A stretch of DNA of 32,064 nucleotides from Chromera velia. Lineage: Eukaryota > Sar > Chromeraceae. Position 1 is the stretch's first letter. The number at the start of each line of letters is the position of its first letter. This document shows, in pieces, positions 12,388-22,919 of the stretch. The position numbers were made by a program, and so were the translations under genes. A model generated the notes under the pieces. The model ran no database searches. It worked only from the letters and a program-made list of their open reading frames with translations, and was not told the origin of the DNA. The stretch is taken from assembly GCA_018398765.1 (NCBI GenBank), contig JAHBMJ010001358.1, forward strand, positions 1-32,064. The letters run 5' to 3'.

Positions 12388-12690
12388 ACAAATTTTATTT
12401 CAAGACAGAGAGAGAGAAGAGAGCAAAGATGATTCGATATGTTGTAGTGCTGGCATACCCTCTTCTTTCATAAAACTTTCAAAGCGTTGCTCTGTCTGCT
12501 TGAGGAGACAAGGGTGAATATATGCTTCTCTGTGGTCTTTGCAAGCCTGTCGGACGCCTCGCTGACCATGCGTACACCCGGCCCCTCCCTCCACTGTACT
12601 CTTTGCTCTCTTCCGTCAGTAACTGACTGTCTACCACTTTTTTTTACTCTATGTTCTATGCGTGGCGGATTTTTTCCCCCTTGTCTGTCT
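12388..12690. other. Spacer between the two ~712-bp copies
   Basis: About 303 bp unique within the window, with a short GA run. The open frame starting near 12487 runs from this spacer into copy 2 and shows no domain. Confidence 0.5.
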
Positions 12691-13407
12691 AGATACTTTC
12701 CGGGGCCGTGCACAATAGAATTCCATGAGCGTGTCAACCCTTCCGTCTATACATATATTCCTCTCTCAGTTAAGCTTCTACACACCTGCTTTGAGTGTAA
12801 AGCCGGAACGTTTATGGATCTTTGCATGAAACACCTCAGCAGTAGAGACCCTGTCTGTGTGTAATGCAGGGCCCGGGTGCAGATTCTGTCGAGTAGATGC
12901 AACGGGTAGGAAAAGCTAAGCAAGCAACAGTATGCGTCTGGCAGACCCTTTCTATACTTTGTGTGAATGTATTACTACATGGCAATTAATATGTCGTCTT
13001 CTGGAGAGTAGACATCTTGAAAATTGGATACTTAATTTAAGATCCCCTATATTTTACGAAGATTACCCGACAGGTTTGAGATAAAAATACAGTTATTTTG
13101 GTTCCTCTGGTAGCAAAAGCATATATAGAAAAAAGCAGAGAGGAGGAAGAATGCAATGCAGATTTCACCTTTTTGCCTTCTTCTCTGCATGTGCAGCCCC
13201 TTTTCTTACATGCAGAGCTCTCTTTTCTCTGACTGACTGCCTAATAACTGCAAGCGGGTCCGCCATTGGAGTGTTTGTACTGAGACTACCATAATGAAAA
13301 AGAATAGAGACAAAGTTCACAGCCAAGATGCCCTTAAAAAATGGGGCTCATTTTTTTTGTTAGTGTAGCTACCATACATTTGACTCTTCATTAGTTAAAT
13401 TACCTAA
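12691..13407. repeat. Direct ~717-bp duplication, copy 2
   Basis: Second copy of 11676-12387, in the same orientation, starting AGATACTTTC and ending TACCTAA. The break at both ends is sharp: the sequence diverges at once outside the repeat. This argues for one duplicated unit with fixed ends, either a segmental duplication or two insertions of the same element. Confidence 0.85.
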
Positions 13408-14143
13408 TCTAAGCGTGGTCTCAAATCGTCAATTAATTGTGCGCATGCATTCATGTGGATCGATCATGCTTCCCTTTTCTAATTGAAAGCTTGCATCATC
13501 GTTCAATGAGCGACCTCCCGGTCTCTCACTCACTTCTTCTGACACTCGACCTTGCTCTATGCATTCCTTCAAACGTCTTACCTCTGATTAATCTAGGTGC
13601 ATGTTGCAATGGTTTCTTTGTATAGACGGACGAGCTAGTGAGTCAATCTCCCTTTTATCAGAATATTTTGATGTGATCGACCAAGGTGGTATGAGTCTAG
13701 GCCCTTTCGGTTGCTTGTCTCCCAACCAGCGCCACCTATCACATCATGATACCTAGCCTCTTAGGCCTATACACTGGTCTGCCAAGGTTTATTTTAATAT
13801 ATATAGAATATTATACAATTAATAACCTGATATGTGGTCTTGATCTACATGTCTGTGATTATCTAACATGATCTAAGACATGATCTAGGACATAATGTTA
13901 AACACTGAGCACTATAGGCGTCTGTTAAAGAAAAAATAAAAGGGGAAAAAAAAAACAATCCGAAGAGATTTTTTTTTTAAACTTTTTTACCCTGAAAAAC
14001 ACCTAGAAGGACACCCAGAGCAACATTTAACAACCGTTGTATAACATATGAACAACACTTGCCAGTACACTTTATATCAAAAACCCATATCAATTTATCA
14101 TAACCCAAGTCATACTACTACTAGTAACTTAAATTCAATGATA
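13408..14143. other. Non-genic stretch left of the retrotransposon
   Basis: No exon is supported; the small frame at 13437-13625 has no recognisable domain. The right half is AT-rich. Confidence 0.5.
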
Positions 14144-14381
14144 TGAGTTGTGAGTTAGATTCATGACAGTCTCAGAATGGAGATGTCAGAAGTGCCAGGG
14201 GTGACTGAATCTAACGTTATTCTTATAGGATCTGTATTATTAATCATATGATATAGATACCTGTAAGACACAGAAGGGTCGTTGTACCTTGTCATAATGT
14301 CAGTCTCTTAGCAGTCGTAAGGACCTTGCATATGAGAGTCCATATGTCTAATAGTCGTCCAGATTAACCCATATTATTTCT
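14144..14381 (+). repeat. 5' LTR
   Basis: Begins TGAGTTGTGAGTTAG and ends CCCATATTATTTCT. It matches 19647-19884 base for base except for about eight substitutions in 238 bp, mostly clustered in its first 90 bp. Confidence 0.92.
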
Positions 14382-14396
14382 GGTACGACGCCAGCG
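14381..14396 (+). other. Candidate primer binding site
   Basis: TGGTACGACGCCAGCG follows the LTR at once. A TGG start is what a tRNA 3' CCA end would pair with. I cannot assign the tRNA. Confidence 0.4.
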
Positions 14397-14428
14397 AGAG
14401 TAAAGGAGGTTTGGAGTAGGCTGTGCAA

Positions 14429-16191
14429 ATGTCCATAACGGATAGGAAGCTCGTCTTCCCTCTCTTTGTCGACAAACCCGATAAAAACTTGGCAGTCAAT
14501 GAGGTCAATACCTTTTCGAGGTTTTACGACTCCTTCCTTTTGATTTTGGATGGAAAAGTAGACCTTGACGGGGTGAAGCTGGATCGTTGGACATGTGACT
14601 AGCTGTATCGGTCAACAAAAGGACACCCCAGGGTAGGGGTAGTCATAGACAACGTATTTCAGAAGAGGAAAGCGGGTGACTATGATGCTGCTAACGGAAG
14701 TACCGAGTACGATAAGTACAAAAAGGCCCTTATTGATGCCCTCAAGTCATCGGGGGAGGATAACGATGAAAAGAAACGCGATAAGGTAGAAAGAGAGTGG
14801 GAGACTTTCCCCGCATTGAGCAGATCAACCGGGACTGAGGTGATTAATCAGTATAGAAACCTGGTAACCCGTACCGATAGTCTCAAAGGGGAAGTTCCCA
14901 TGAGGAAGAGGGCCGATGCTGTACTCAGATCCCTGTCCCAGTCGACGCAGGATGTCTGGTCGGCAACTCTCATATCCGCACAGCTGAAGGATCCAGATGT
15001 ACTCATTCAGAAACTCACTGAGATGTGCAAGACAGTACACGGAGATGAGTCTACCCCGTGGAAGGGAGGGCTTGCACCCAAGAAGCAGGGGGACATACGG
15101 GCCGTTGTGAAAGAAGAGATTGCGCTGTTTGTTGGAGGTGGGATGGGACTCCCACGCAAAGAAAAACCCAACAACACCCATCCCCCAAAGAAGTCAAACA
15201 ACTCGTCTCAGCCGAAAGGCAACCCCATCTCGAATTCCGAAAAGAAGTGTTGGCATTGTGGTCGGAGCAGCTGCAAGAACCCCAGTACATGCGAATCACT
15301 CAAAGAGGGGAATGAGTGCAAGTGCTGTGGTCGTCTGGGCCACTGGAAGCCAACCTGTAGGTGCAGCAAGTGTATGGCAGAGAAGAATGCCGCCCCACCC
15401 AAGTCGAAGAAGAAACAAACAGTCAACCACGTTCGAGGAGATCCGGATAACCTGGGTGAGTTCGTCATCGGAGAGTATGATGTGCTCAACTTCCGCCCTT
15501 CCCCTCACACAGCGTTTGATTTCCAGCAATCATCAAACTGTGTCACATATCAGTGTACGAACTGTCGGCATGATGTCGGGCGGGCTATGGTAGACACGGG
15601 TACCAAGAGGGGAATGGAGAATCGTGGGAGACTGCAGAGAGCTGGAGTTCTAGTTCGAGAACAGCCGTACTCCGCGCGCGTCGGCGTTGCAAAGCGCGAC
15701 GGCGACGGCTGCCAAACGTCCGAGCGCATTTGGATCAATGTCGATGCGATCAGCACCGTGATTCTGGAAGATGAGACGGGTAGGCTATTCCACATGTATC
15801 TCTACCTCACAGATGACGATGTTTCCACGTTAGTCACGTATGATGCCTGCGCACCGTTTGATAGGTTAGGCGAGACGCCGTCGTACTTTGATGTGCGAGA
15901 CGTCCGTGGTATTATACATCGCGTCACTGTTGATGCACTGAATGGCCACTGCTACTCTCATATCCCTTCCTTTCCTCTCCCTGTCAATGCGAAGAAAAGG
16001 GAAGCAGAGTTCGACCGTGAGTGGGGTGGTGGTAGGCAGGCTCTGTGTGTGCAGCGTGAGCTGCGTCATTTAGACATGGAGGAGGCAAGAGTTGAGCACA
16101 ATCGTCTCGGCATCCACTCGGGGGCTGAATATTTCCGTCTCACCCTCGAGGAGGACGGAAAGTCTATCACAGCAGCCATGGCAGCAGAGAT
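14429..16191 (+). pseudogene. copia gag - protease - start of pre-integrase domain
   Basis: The frame opens with ATG at 14429, has an in-frame TAG at 14600-14602, and then stays open past the breakpoint to 16198. A CCHC zinc knuckle (CKCCGRLGHWKPTC) lies at about 15317-15358, after a second Cys/His-rich stretch (CWHCGRSSCKNPSTC). A retroviral-type aspartic protease motif VDTG is at 15590-15601. Near the end, VEHNRLGIHSG is the HxRLGH part of the GAG-pre-integrase zinc domain. Its CxxC partner is missing downstream but is found on the other strand at about 18770. Gag would coat the RNA and the protease would cut the polyprotein. The stop and the truncation make it non-functional. Confidence 0.85.
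16148..16191 (+). repeat. 44-bp breakpoint duplication, left copy
   Basis: This 44-bp coding stretch (GAGGAGGACGGAAAG...GCAGAGAT) is present again, identical and inverted, at 18782-18825. Its last four bases AGAT are shared with the LTR fragment that follows, a microhomology junction. Confidence 0.9.
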
Positions 16192-16277
16192 CCTATGAAG
16201 ATGACGTCAGATTCAGTCACGCCTAGCACTCCTGACATCTCCATTCTGAGACTGTCATGAATCTAACTCACAACTCA
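16188..16277 (-). repeat. Inverted 90-bp LTR fragment
   Basis: Read on minus, this is the first 90 bp of the LTR (TGAGTTGTGAGTTAG... to ...CATAGGATCT), preceded by a purine tract ATGAGGGGG like the one before the 3' LTR. It sits directly at the left inversion breakpoint. It differs slightly from both full LTRs, so it may come from another family copy. Confidence 0.9.
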
Positions 16278-17240
16278 CCCCCTCATGATATGAGGACATC
16301 AAGACTCTGCACCCCCCTTTGTCTCCTTCAAAGTCCATTCCCGCATACTTGAATTTGTATGAAGCCATGTCAAGCCTCGTCATTTTCTTAAACTCCATCT
16401 CCCCCTGCAGATGTCGCATCACCCTCTCAACCTGCCCAAAAGCAATCAGGTTAAAAACGTCATCAATCCAATTGATGAGAACATTCTTCTCTTTATCAAC
16501 TGCAATCTCCAACTCTATTCTCTCAAACCCTGCCTGCCCCGTTGTCCCAACCCACTTGTTGTCAAAAAGTTTAGACGAGACAGACATGCCGTAGAGACTG
16601 CGAACGACCTCCCGGATCTGTCCAGGCAAGAGAGATCTGGCGTACTCTTTCACTCTCTCCCACTTCTTGGGCTTCATATCTAGATAGGGGCACACGTCTG
16701 GGATCGGAGGCATCCACGCAGGCATGCGCGCGTAGACTCTCTCTGCATTCATGTCAGTAGACTGAAGGAACGCCCCCTTCACATCCCCCATAAAAATCTG
16801 TAAAGCACACGCGAGTGCCCAGATCATGCAAAAAAAGATCAGAGCAGGGACAGGGGTACCTGTGAAAGTATCGATCTTTCTCTTGTCCCAGAAGCCCTTC
16901 CCGAAGCATCGGGCTTTTGGCACTCTCTTTGTCGCTTTGGGGGGAGAGTGACTGGGAGACAGACTTCCGTTCTTTCCTTCCTTCCCCTTTCCTTTCTCTG
17001 CCTCCTTCTCCTTCCATGTGAGCCTCCAGCCAAGATCCATCACCATCCTGGCCTCTTCTTTCGGAACCGCCCTCCCAAACACCTCCTGCCCGCAGATGTT
17101 CTAGAGCCACTCATCTCTCATCGCCTCATTAAACTTCCCCTCCCTCACCTCTTCCTCCTTTGCTGGAATGTTGGTGGAGCCTTTCTTGAAATCAAAGGCT
17201 GCCAGCGCCTCCAACGATTCCGAATGCACTGAGTCAGACC
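16278..17240 (-). pseudogene. copia reverse transcriptase domain (inverted)
   Basis: RVT_2-type reverse transcriptase on minus. GDVKGAFLQ carries the first catalytic Asp; SLYGMSVSSKLFDNKWV matches the LYGLKQAPRxW region with drift; WIDDVF carries the DD pair with Trp in place of the usual Tyr or Phe. KYAGMDFEGDKGG is the F-x-Y-L-G-x-x-F type strand. The start is broken by an in-frame TAG at about 17101, after NEAMRDEWL. The coding frame runs straight into the LTR fragment at its end. Confidence 0.85.
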
Positions 17241-18825
17241 CTTATTCTGCCCCCCCCTTATGCTGAGGATTTCTGAGGAGGTCAGAACTAAACAAGGAGT
17301 TATCAGGAGGAATGCTATCAGGGTGGGGGGCTGCGGGTGCATCCCCACCCGTGTCTGGCGGCACCCCCTCATTCACAACACCTTGCTGCTGTGCGGACAG
17401 ACCGACACCAATCGGAGGGGGGCCTGGGGAGACTTGGGATTCGATCTCGGCAGGTAGACGGTCATCTACGAAATCGAAATAACGCAGCACTTGCTGTTTC
17501 CGAATGGGATTGGGCGCTATTCCCTCTGCTTGCCACTTTCCACTCCCATCCCCCACTGGCTGGAGCCATGCTGCAGGGATGGACTTGTGATACGCTTTCC
17601 CTGTCTGCATCATCACAAGACGCCTGCCATTTGCTTCCACAAGCAAACCTGTGTACTTCCTCTGACTATCTCCCGGAGGGCCCGCTCCCTGCTATGGAAC
17701 CTCGGCCTGGACTTCCACCCCTAGATCCTGGTCGTCACCTTCTATGCCTGCTGCACCCCCCCTATTCTCTTGAGCAGCAGCTGCCTGCCCCTGAATCACA
17801 CCGATCTGTGGAGGAGCCCCACCACCTTGTGGATGGGTGGCGGGAAGGTTCTGACCAGAAACCTGCGGAGCAGAGGGCAAAAGCACATTTTCACGGTGAC
17901 CCCCAGACACAACCCTTCCTTTCAGAGGGGTCTCCAGAATTCTCTTCACCATACGCCACCCCACAAGTAGACCATCGTGCAAGGGCTCCACGAGGAAAGG
18001 GTGTGTGTTGAAAACCTGAATGCGGTGTTTCTGGGCATTGTAGTACAAGAGTGCTGCGACACGGGGGGACCAAATGTAGAGAAACATACAAAGCTTGCCT
18101 AGGAGGGAAAAGTCCTTAGGACCGTGGCGAATCACAACCCAATCCCCTAACGCAAACTTGCGATCTGATTTCTCCCCGGTCCTCCGCTCATACGCACTCT
18201 TTCTATCAGTGGGATGGACAATCTTATCTCCTTCTATGGCTACTGCTATGCTGATTTCGTGTGCAAGACTATGAAGAATTCACTCTCCCCATCTCCCCCC
18301 CTCACTCAGAACCAAACACCTGTCCAGAGCCACCCTGACCTGATTCCAATGAGTGCGGATAGGTCTCTTAGCAAACCCCAAAATCCCTTTGATTCCAGTT
18401 GGGGCCCTTTCTGGGAGGATAGGTGGGCTGAACGACTTGCAGGTTTCGATGAACTTACCCCCAATCAACTTGGGGGCCCTGTCTGTGAGGATCTTCTTAG
18501 GAACGACACCATAGTAATCGATTCAATCCATCAGAGAATCTGCAGCATCACGGCGGCCACGCATCGGAGTGTCAAACTTGCTACGGGTGTGGAGATCTGT
18601 CCAAAAATTCCCACACGGGAACCCACTGACCTCTGCATCCTCATCCCCAGGAAACCACGTGTCCAAATACACCTCATCCCCGAATTCTTTTACCTTGCTT
18701 CTCCGGCTCTTCTCCCGAGTCGCTGCCCTCAACGACTTATTGACTGCGTGCTTCTGCTGGCAAGTCCGGCAAGTGGCAGTAATCTCTGCTGCCATGGCTG
18801 CTGTGATAGACTTTCCGTCCTCCTC
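17241..18825 (-). pseudogene. copia integrase domain and linker (inverted)
   Basis: On minus, the frame starts with the same 44 bp that end the protease segment, then gives CRTCQQKHAVNKS, the CxxC half of the pre-integrase zinc site. The integrase core follows with YLDTWFPGD and, after an in-frame TGA near 18523, IDYYGVVPKKILTDRAPKL with the second core Asp. The region 17692-18135 (GVVPKK-type core end, VFNTHPFLV, WSPRVAALLYYN) is the integrase C-terminal part, and 17242-17646 is a Pro/Gly-rich linker. Frames shift or stop several times, so it is inactive. I did not identify the third catalytic residue (Glu) with certainty. Confidence 0.75.
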
Positions 18826-19616
18826 AATAGGGGGTGGACACAGACAAACTGTTCAGAGAATACAAGATCCCTCGAAGAGGAGTGGGGGGCACGTCTTCAT
18901 GCAAAGAAAAGGATTTTCATCTGCAGGAAGGTGAGCAACCAGATCTGTCTCTGAAAGACATCTACAGCAGTGTGATCCGGTGTCTAGGTTGGGGGGGACG
19001 TCTCTCTCCTTTCCGTCGTGTGTGGTATGATGTTTTTTCTCACTATGGGAAGACACCGACCCACAGGTATCTCGCGATTGCTGTCAAAATCCTGCACAAA
19101 ATCAAAAAAGATCCAGAAGGTCTGAATTTCCGCCGTCTGTCTCGCTCTCCTCTTCTCAAGATGGTTTTCTTCATTGATTCCTCTCATGAGAAAGACACAT
19201 ATGAAGGAAGGCATGCATAGATTGCTCTTTTGGTTGATCATGCCTGGAAGCCAGGAGATGAATTGTTCAACATTTTTGCATGGCGTTCGATGCGTTCGAC
19301 CGTCAAGCTGGGCAGCTCCACAGCTTCAGAATTGGTTGGGTTTGAGCAGTGTCTCAAGCGTGTGCCTCGACTGATTTCTTTTGGCCGGAATTTTCAGAAA
19401 GACATGCCCGTTCAGTTCTTGATTGACTGTAACCCTTTGTATGATTAGTTCAGATCGGGGGTGGCAGATTCAGACACAGGGATGCAGCATGTTCTCAACT
19501 GGTACATTCAGAGATGCAAGCAATTGTCTGCAAGCTTTGTTTGGATCCCTCGTGAGATTCAGGCAGCCAATGCACTCACCAAGCCTATTGCTTTTGGTCA
19601 ATCGATCTATGATTGA
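18826..19616 (+). pseudogene. copia RT C-terminal end and RNase H domain
   Basis: Back on plus. The frame runs KLFREYKIPRRG, then DIYSSVIRCLGWGGRLSPF (the copia Y-x-x-x-V-G-x-L-x-Y-L region), KILHKIKKDPEGL (the Y-L-K-x-T-x-x-x-G-L region), FFIDSSHE (RNase H Asp), SSTASELVGFEQCL (RNase H Glu), PVQFLIDCNPLYD and WIPREIQAANALTKP. In-frame stops fall at 19218-19220 and 19446-19448, and the final stop is at 19614-19616. It resumes about where the inverted RT stops, consistent with an inversion of the middle and not with a loss. Confidence 0.82.
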
Positions 19617-19639
19617 AGTGTGGATCGTTCGCCTGTCAT

Positions 19640-19646
19640 GAAGGGG
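19640..19646 (+). other. Candidate polypurine tract
   Basis: GAAGGGG lies directly before the 3' LTR, where plus-strand synthesis is primed. A matching purine tract precedes the inverted LTR fragment. Confidence 0.5.
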
Positions 19647-19884
19647 TGAGTTGTGAGTTAGATTCATGACAGTCTCAGAATAGAGATGTCAGGGGTGGCA
19701 GGGGTGACTGAATCTGACGTCATTCTCATAGGATCTGTATTATTAATCATATGATATAGATACCTGTAAGACACAGAAGGGTCGTTGTACCTTGTCGTAA
19801 TGTCAGTCTCTTAGCAGTCGTAAGGACCTTGCATATGAGAGTCCATATGTCTAATAGTCGTCCAGATTAACCCATATTATTTCT
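19647..19884 (+). repeat. 3' LTR
   Basis: 238 bp, same length and ends as the 5' LTR. Confidence 0.92.
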
Positions 19885-20228
19885 ATATGCGGCTAGATAT
19901 GCGGTCTTTATAAGCATGTTTGACTACAGATGTTTAACATATCAAATGCTTACTGTCACTGTCATATATAATATGCCCATGAATTGGCTGCATGTACGTC
20001 GCTTAATTAAAAACTGACATAAAATGATAATTTAATACCCCTGTGTTTAGTGTGCTATACATGCAGCTTCAACAATCAAATACAATGATAAAATGATTAA
20101 AATCATGCTAAATTTAAGTGAATTCGAACTATCGACAATAACTTGTGACAGTCTTGTCTGCAGTGAATTTTTGAATATTAATCAAATAAAACAAAAAAAA
20201 GAGCATAAACTTGAATAAATTTCTCATA
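19885..20228. other. AT-rich spacer
   Basis: No gene is seen. It begins with a short direct repeat (ATATGCGGCTAG then ATATGCGGTC) at the retrotransposon edge. It would contain the 3' end of the following minus-strand gene. Confidence 0.5.
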
Positions 20229-21394
20229 TTATCTCCAGAGTCTGTACACCCGCGTGTCAGCAGCCTGCGACCAGCCGATTGCGAACGGGAGGCGTCTCCA
20301 TGAATGAAGATACTGGCAGACTTCGCCCCTTTCAAACAAGCGAAACATGTTCAAAAGAGAGTCCGGCCATTGATTACATCGATCTGACGGTCGATTAGGA
20401 GACCTCAGCGACATGCTGCGGGAAAATTGATCATCGACTCGGAGCTGCATGGAGGCAACCTGAGATCATCATGCATACTTGTGTTGCAGATGGAAGAACT
20501 TCAAGGGCATTCAGCAAGCTGTGCAGTGAAAAATTGACAAAAAAACTTCAAAGAGTCAGGCAGTACTACTACCAGTCCGCCCCACCTTTCCCTTTCCCTA
20601 CCACGATTCCAGCCTGGGCACTTCTAGTCCTTTCTTTATATCATCGGGGTCGTTTTCAGATATGTGGAAAGCGTTGGTGACACAGTGAAGGAATTTATCA
20701 TGTACACACGATCGATCGGGGAAGAACATGAATTCAACAAGCAAACAGACAGAGAGACAGATAGCGAAGTTGAATTCACAGAAAGAACACATATCGATAC
20801 CAGACAAATGCATACATGCGATCGTGAAGCAGCTTCCCCTTTCGTTTTCCCCTCCCACCCTTCCCATTCAATTCAGTTCAGCTTCAAGAGGAAACTGGCA
20901 TCCGTCTTCTTTGCTGCATTCGCCATATCGAAGCTCCTCCTCCTCCCATGGCACCTGCCAACAGGCACTCCGTCCAGACTGACGAGGCGCTGTCCGAGCT
21001 AACATGCAGCCGAGTGCGTCCCTCAATCCCCCCCCGCCCCGGTCCTTCAAAAACTTCAAACTCGATCCATGCAGCCTGCCCCCTTCCAACAGTCTGTGCA
21101 TTCTCACAAAGGACTTGCGGAAGGTTTCTCGACTGTCAGCAAACTTTGACGTCTTCCCCTTTCTCCTCCATCGATCCTCTTCTCGATCCTCTGTACTGCA
21201 AAGCGAGTGAGTAAGTGCAGTCCCCGTCTGCTTTCTCGCTTGCTTGTGCAGGCCGCGCAGCCAAGGAAAGGAATGAAGGTCGACGCTCCACGCGATTGAT
21301 TGAATTCTCACTCCTTTCCTTCTTCGCCCATCTCCCTGGCGGTCGCACTGAGCCCCGGAGACGGGCACCTTCTGTCGGCAACCCGCAGATCCAT
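20229..21394 (-). CDS. Probable three-exon gene, unknown function (about 179 aa)
   Basis: Model: 21394-21312, 21195-20955, 20444-20229. Introns use GA|gtgaga with tttgcag|T, and CAG|gtgcca with catgcag|C. Phases (2, then 0) fit, and the sum is 180 codons with a TAA stop. The protein is basic and hydrophilic (TEDREEDRWRRKGK, FADSRETFRKSFVRMHRLL, then RLFERGEVCQYLHSW), with no signal peptide, membrane span or known domain that I recognise. Exon 1 is the weakest part; the frame is open further upstream, so the true start may lie in an earlier exon. The middle exon has the best coding look. It lies tail to head behind the subtilisin gene on the same strand. Confidence 0.45.
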
Positions 21395-21746
21395 CCATTT
21401 GAACTCAGGTTGCCCCTTGTCTCCACACACAGACACAGACAGGCCCAAAGAGAGCAGAAGGAAAGAAGAAACTCAAACAACGAAAACTGAGCTTTCATCG
21501 CAGTGCCAGAAACGGAAACGGAAAGAGCAGAGAAAGGAGTGGACAAGGAGAGTAGGAAGAGGCAAGGAAGAAAGCGAGGAAGAAAAGGGAGAGTGCGAGC
21601 AGACAACTGAACAAACGCGCTTCGGGGCCGCGTACAAAAAAGACTGAAGGAAGGAAGGAAGGATTAATTGAAGAAAGAATTGATTGAGCCAAACAACCTG
21701 AATGCCCCCATTCCCTTTGAGGTGTCCATTCCTTCCACCTCTACGG
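21395..21746. other. Spacer between the orphan gene and the subtilisin gene
   Basis: Purine-rich on plus, including a GGAA run near 21650-21663. It would hold the 3' untranslated region of the protease and the promoter of the next gene. Confidence 0.5.
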
Positions 21747-22855
21747 TCATGACTGGACTCCCCCCCCGCAGGTGCAGCACGCGGTTGCAGCAGAGATGCC
21801 TGTGTCTGTGTTTGTGAATTCCTGGGCGTATGATCCACAGAGCACCGGTCCCTTTTCATACCACGAGCACCCGTCTCCGTACTTGTCTGCAAATCCTCCG
21901 ATATCTGAACAGGTAGGGGGGGCGGGAGTGGTTGTTGGTGCCGGGGGAGCGCCTCCCCCACCCCCGCTACAGACACAGCAGGCATCGGCGGCGGAGACCC
22001 CCTGTGCGTTGGCCCATGAGGGTGCGGCGTCGCAGAATTTCGTTGGCTGGGTTGCGTACCTGCAAGCAACATGAACGAACGAACGAACGAACGAAGGTGC
22101 ACATGCATGCAGGGTTTTCCGCTGGAAAAAGAAACCGAGGGAGGGACAGAAACTGAAAGGGTGCATGTGAAGAGACAACGAAGAGGTCCGTAGGATGGAT
22201 GCTACCGCGGCCTCCAAAAATCACAGAACGATACAAACAATGTAAGCAGGTCTTAATGTTGACCTGCCGATAGATACGCGAGAACCACGGAGAAAGAGTG
22301 ATAGAGAGACAGTGCGAAAGAGACAAACTGCTCTCCACTCCAGCTGAGGAGAGTCATATGACCGTTGAGTTTAGGCAGAGAAGGATGCATGCAAAAAAAA
22401 GACGATCCAAACAGGGAAAAGAAGAAAGAACCACAAGATGAATATATACGGAGGCATCTCATCTGTCGTTCTTCTTTCTTGAGCAGTGTTGTTCCACTTT
22501 CTCTGCATGGGACACAGTGGGAACATTGAAGCAGCTAGGGAAAGGAAGTTCCATTTTCTCTGCATGCGACACAGTGGGAACATTGAAGCAGCTAGGGAAA
22601 GGAAGAGTACTCACACAATGCGGGCGGGATAGGTTTTTGTAAGCATTCCTCATGCCACTGACCATGAGCAGTCGTCTCCGTATTCGTCTGCGAATCCGGG
22701 AGTATCTCGGCAGACTGTTGTCGTGGTAGTGGTAGTGGTGGTGGTTGTGGTGGTTGCGATATTGCCCCCCCCACACATACAGCACGCTTGGATGGGGGCC
22801 ATTCCATCAGAGTTCGGTCTGTCCCCTCCCCATCCACAGTGCTGCAATAGAGAAG

Positions 22856-22887
<32 letters not shown>

Positions 22888-22888
22888 T

Positions 22889-22919
<31 letters not shown>

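Larger units (their letters stand above)
14144..19884 (+). mobile_element. Rearranged copia (Ty1/copia) LTR retrotransposon
   Basis: Two 238-bp direct LTRs (14144-14381 and 19647-19884) enclose gag-protease on plus, integrase-reverse transcriptase on minus, and RNase H on plus. The copia order protease-integrase-RT-RNase H is recovered if 16192-18825 is read in reverse. The LTRs differ at roughly eight positions, so insertion was recent on this scale. Flanks read ...GATAT|GAG and TTCT|ATATG, so a short ATA/ATAT target duplication is possible but the boundary base is ambiguous. In-frame stops in every segment show the copy is dead. Confidence 0.9.
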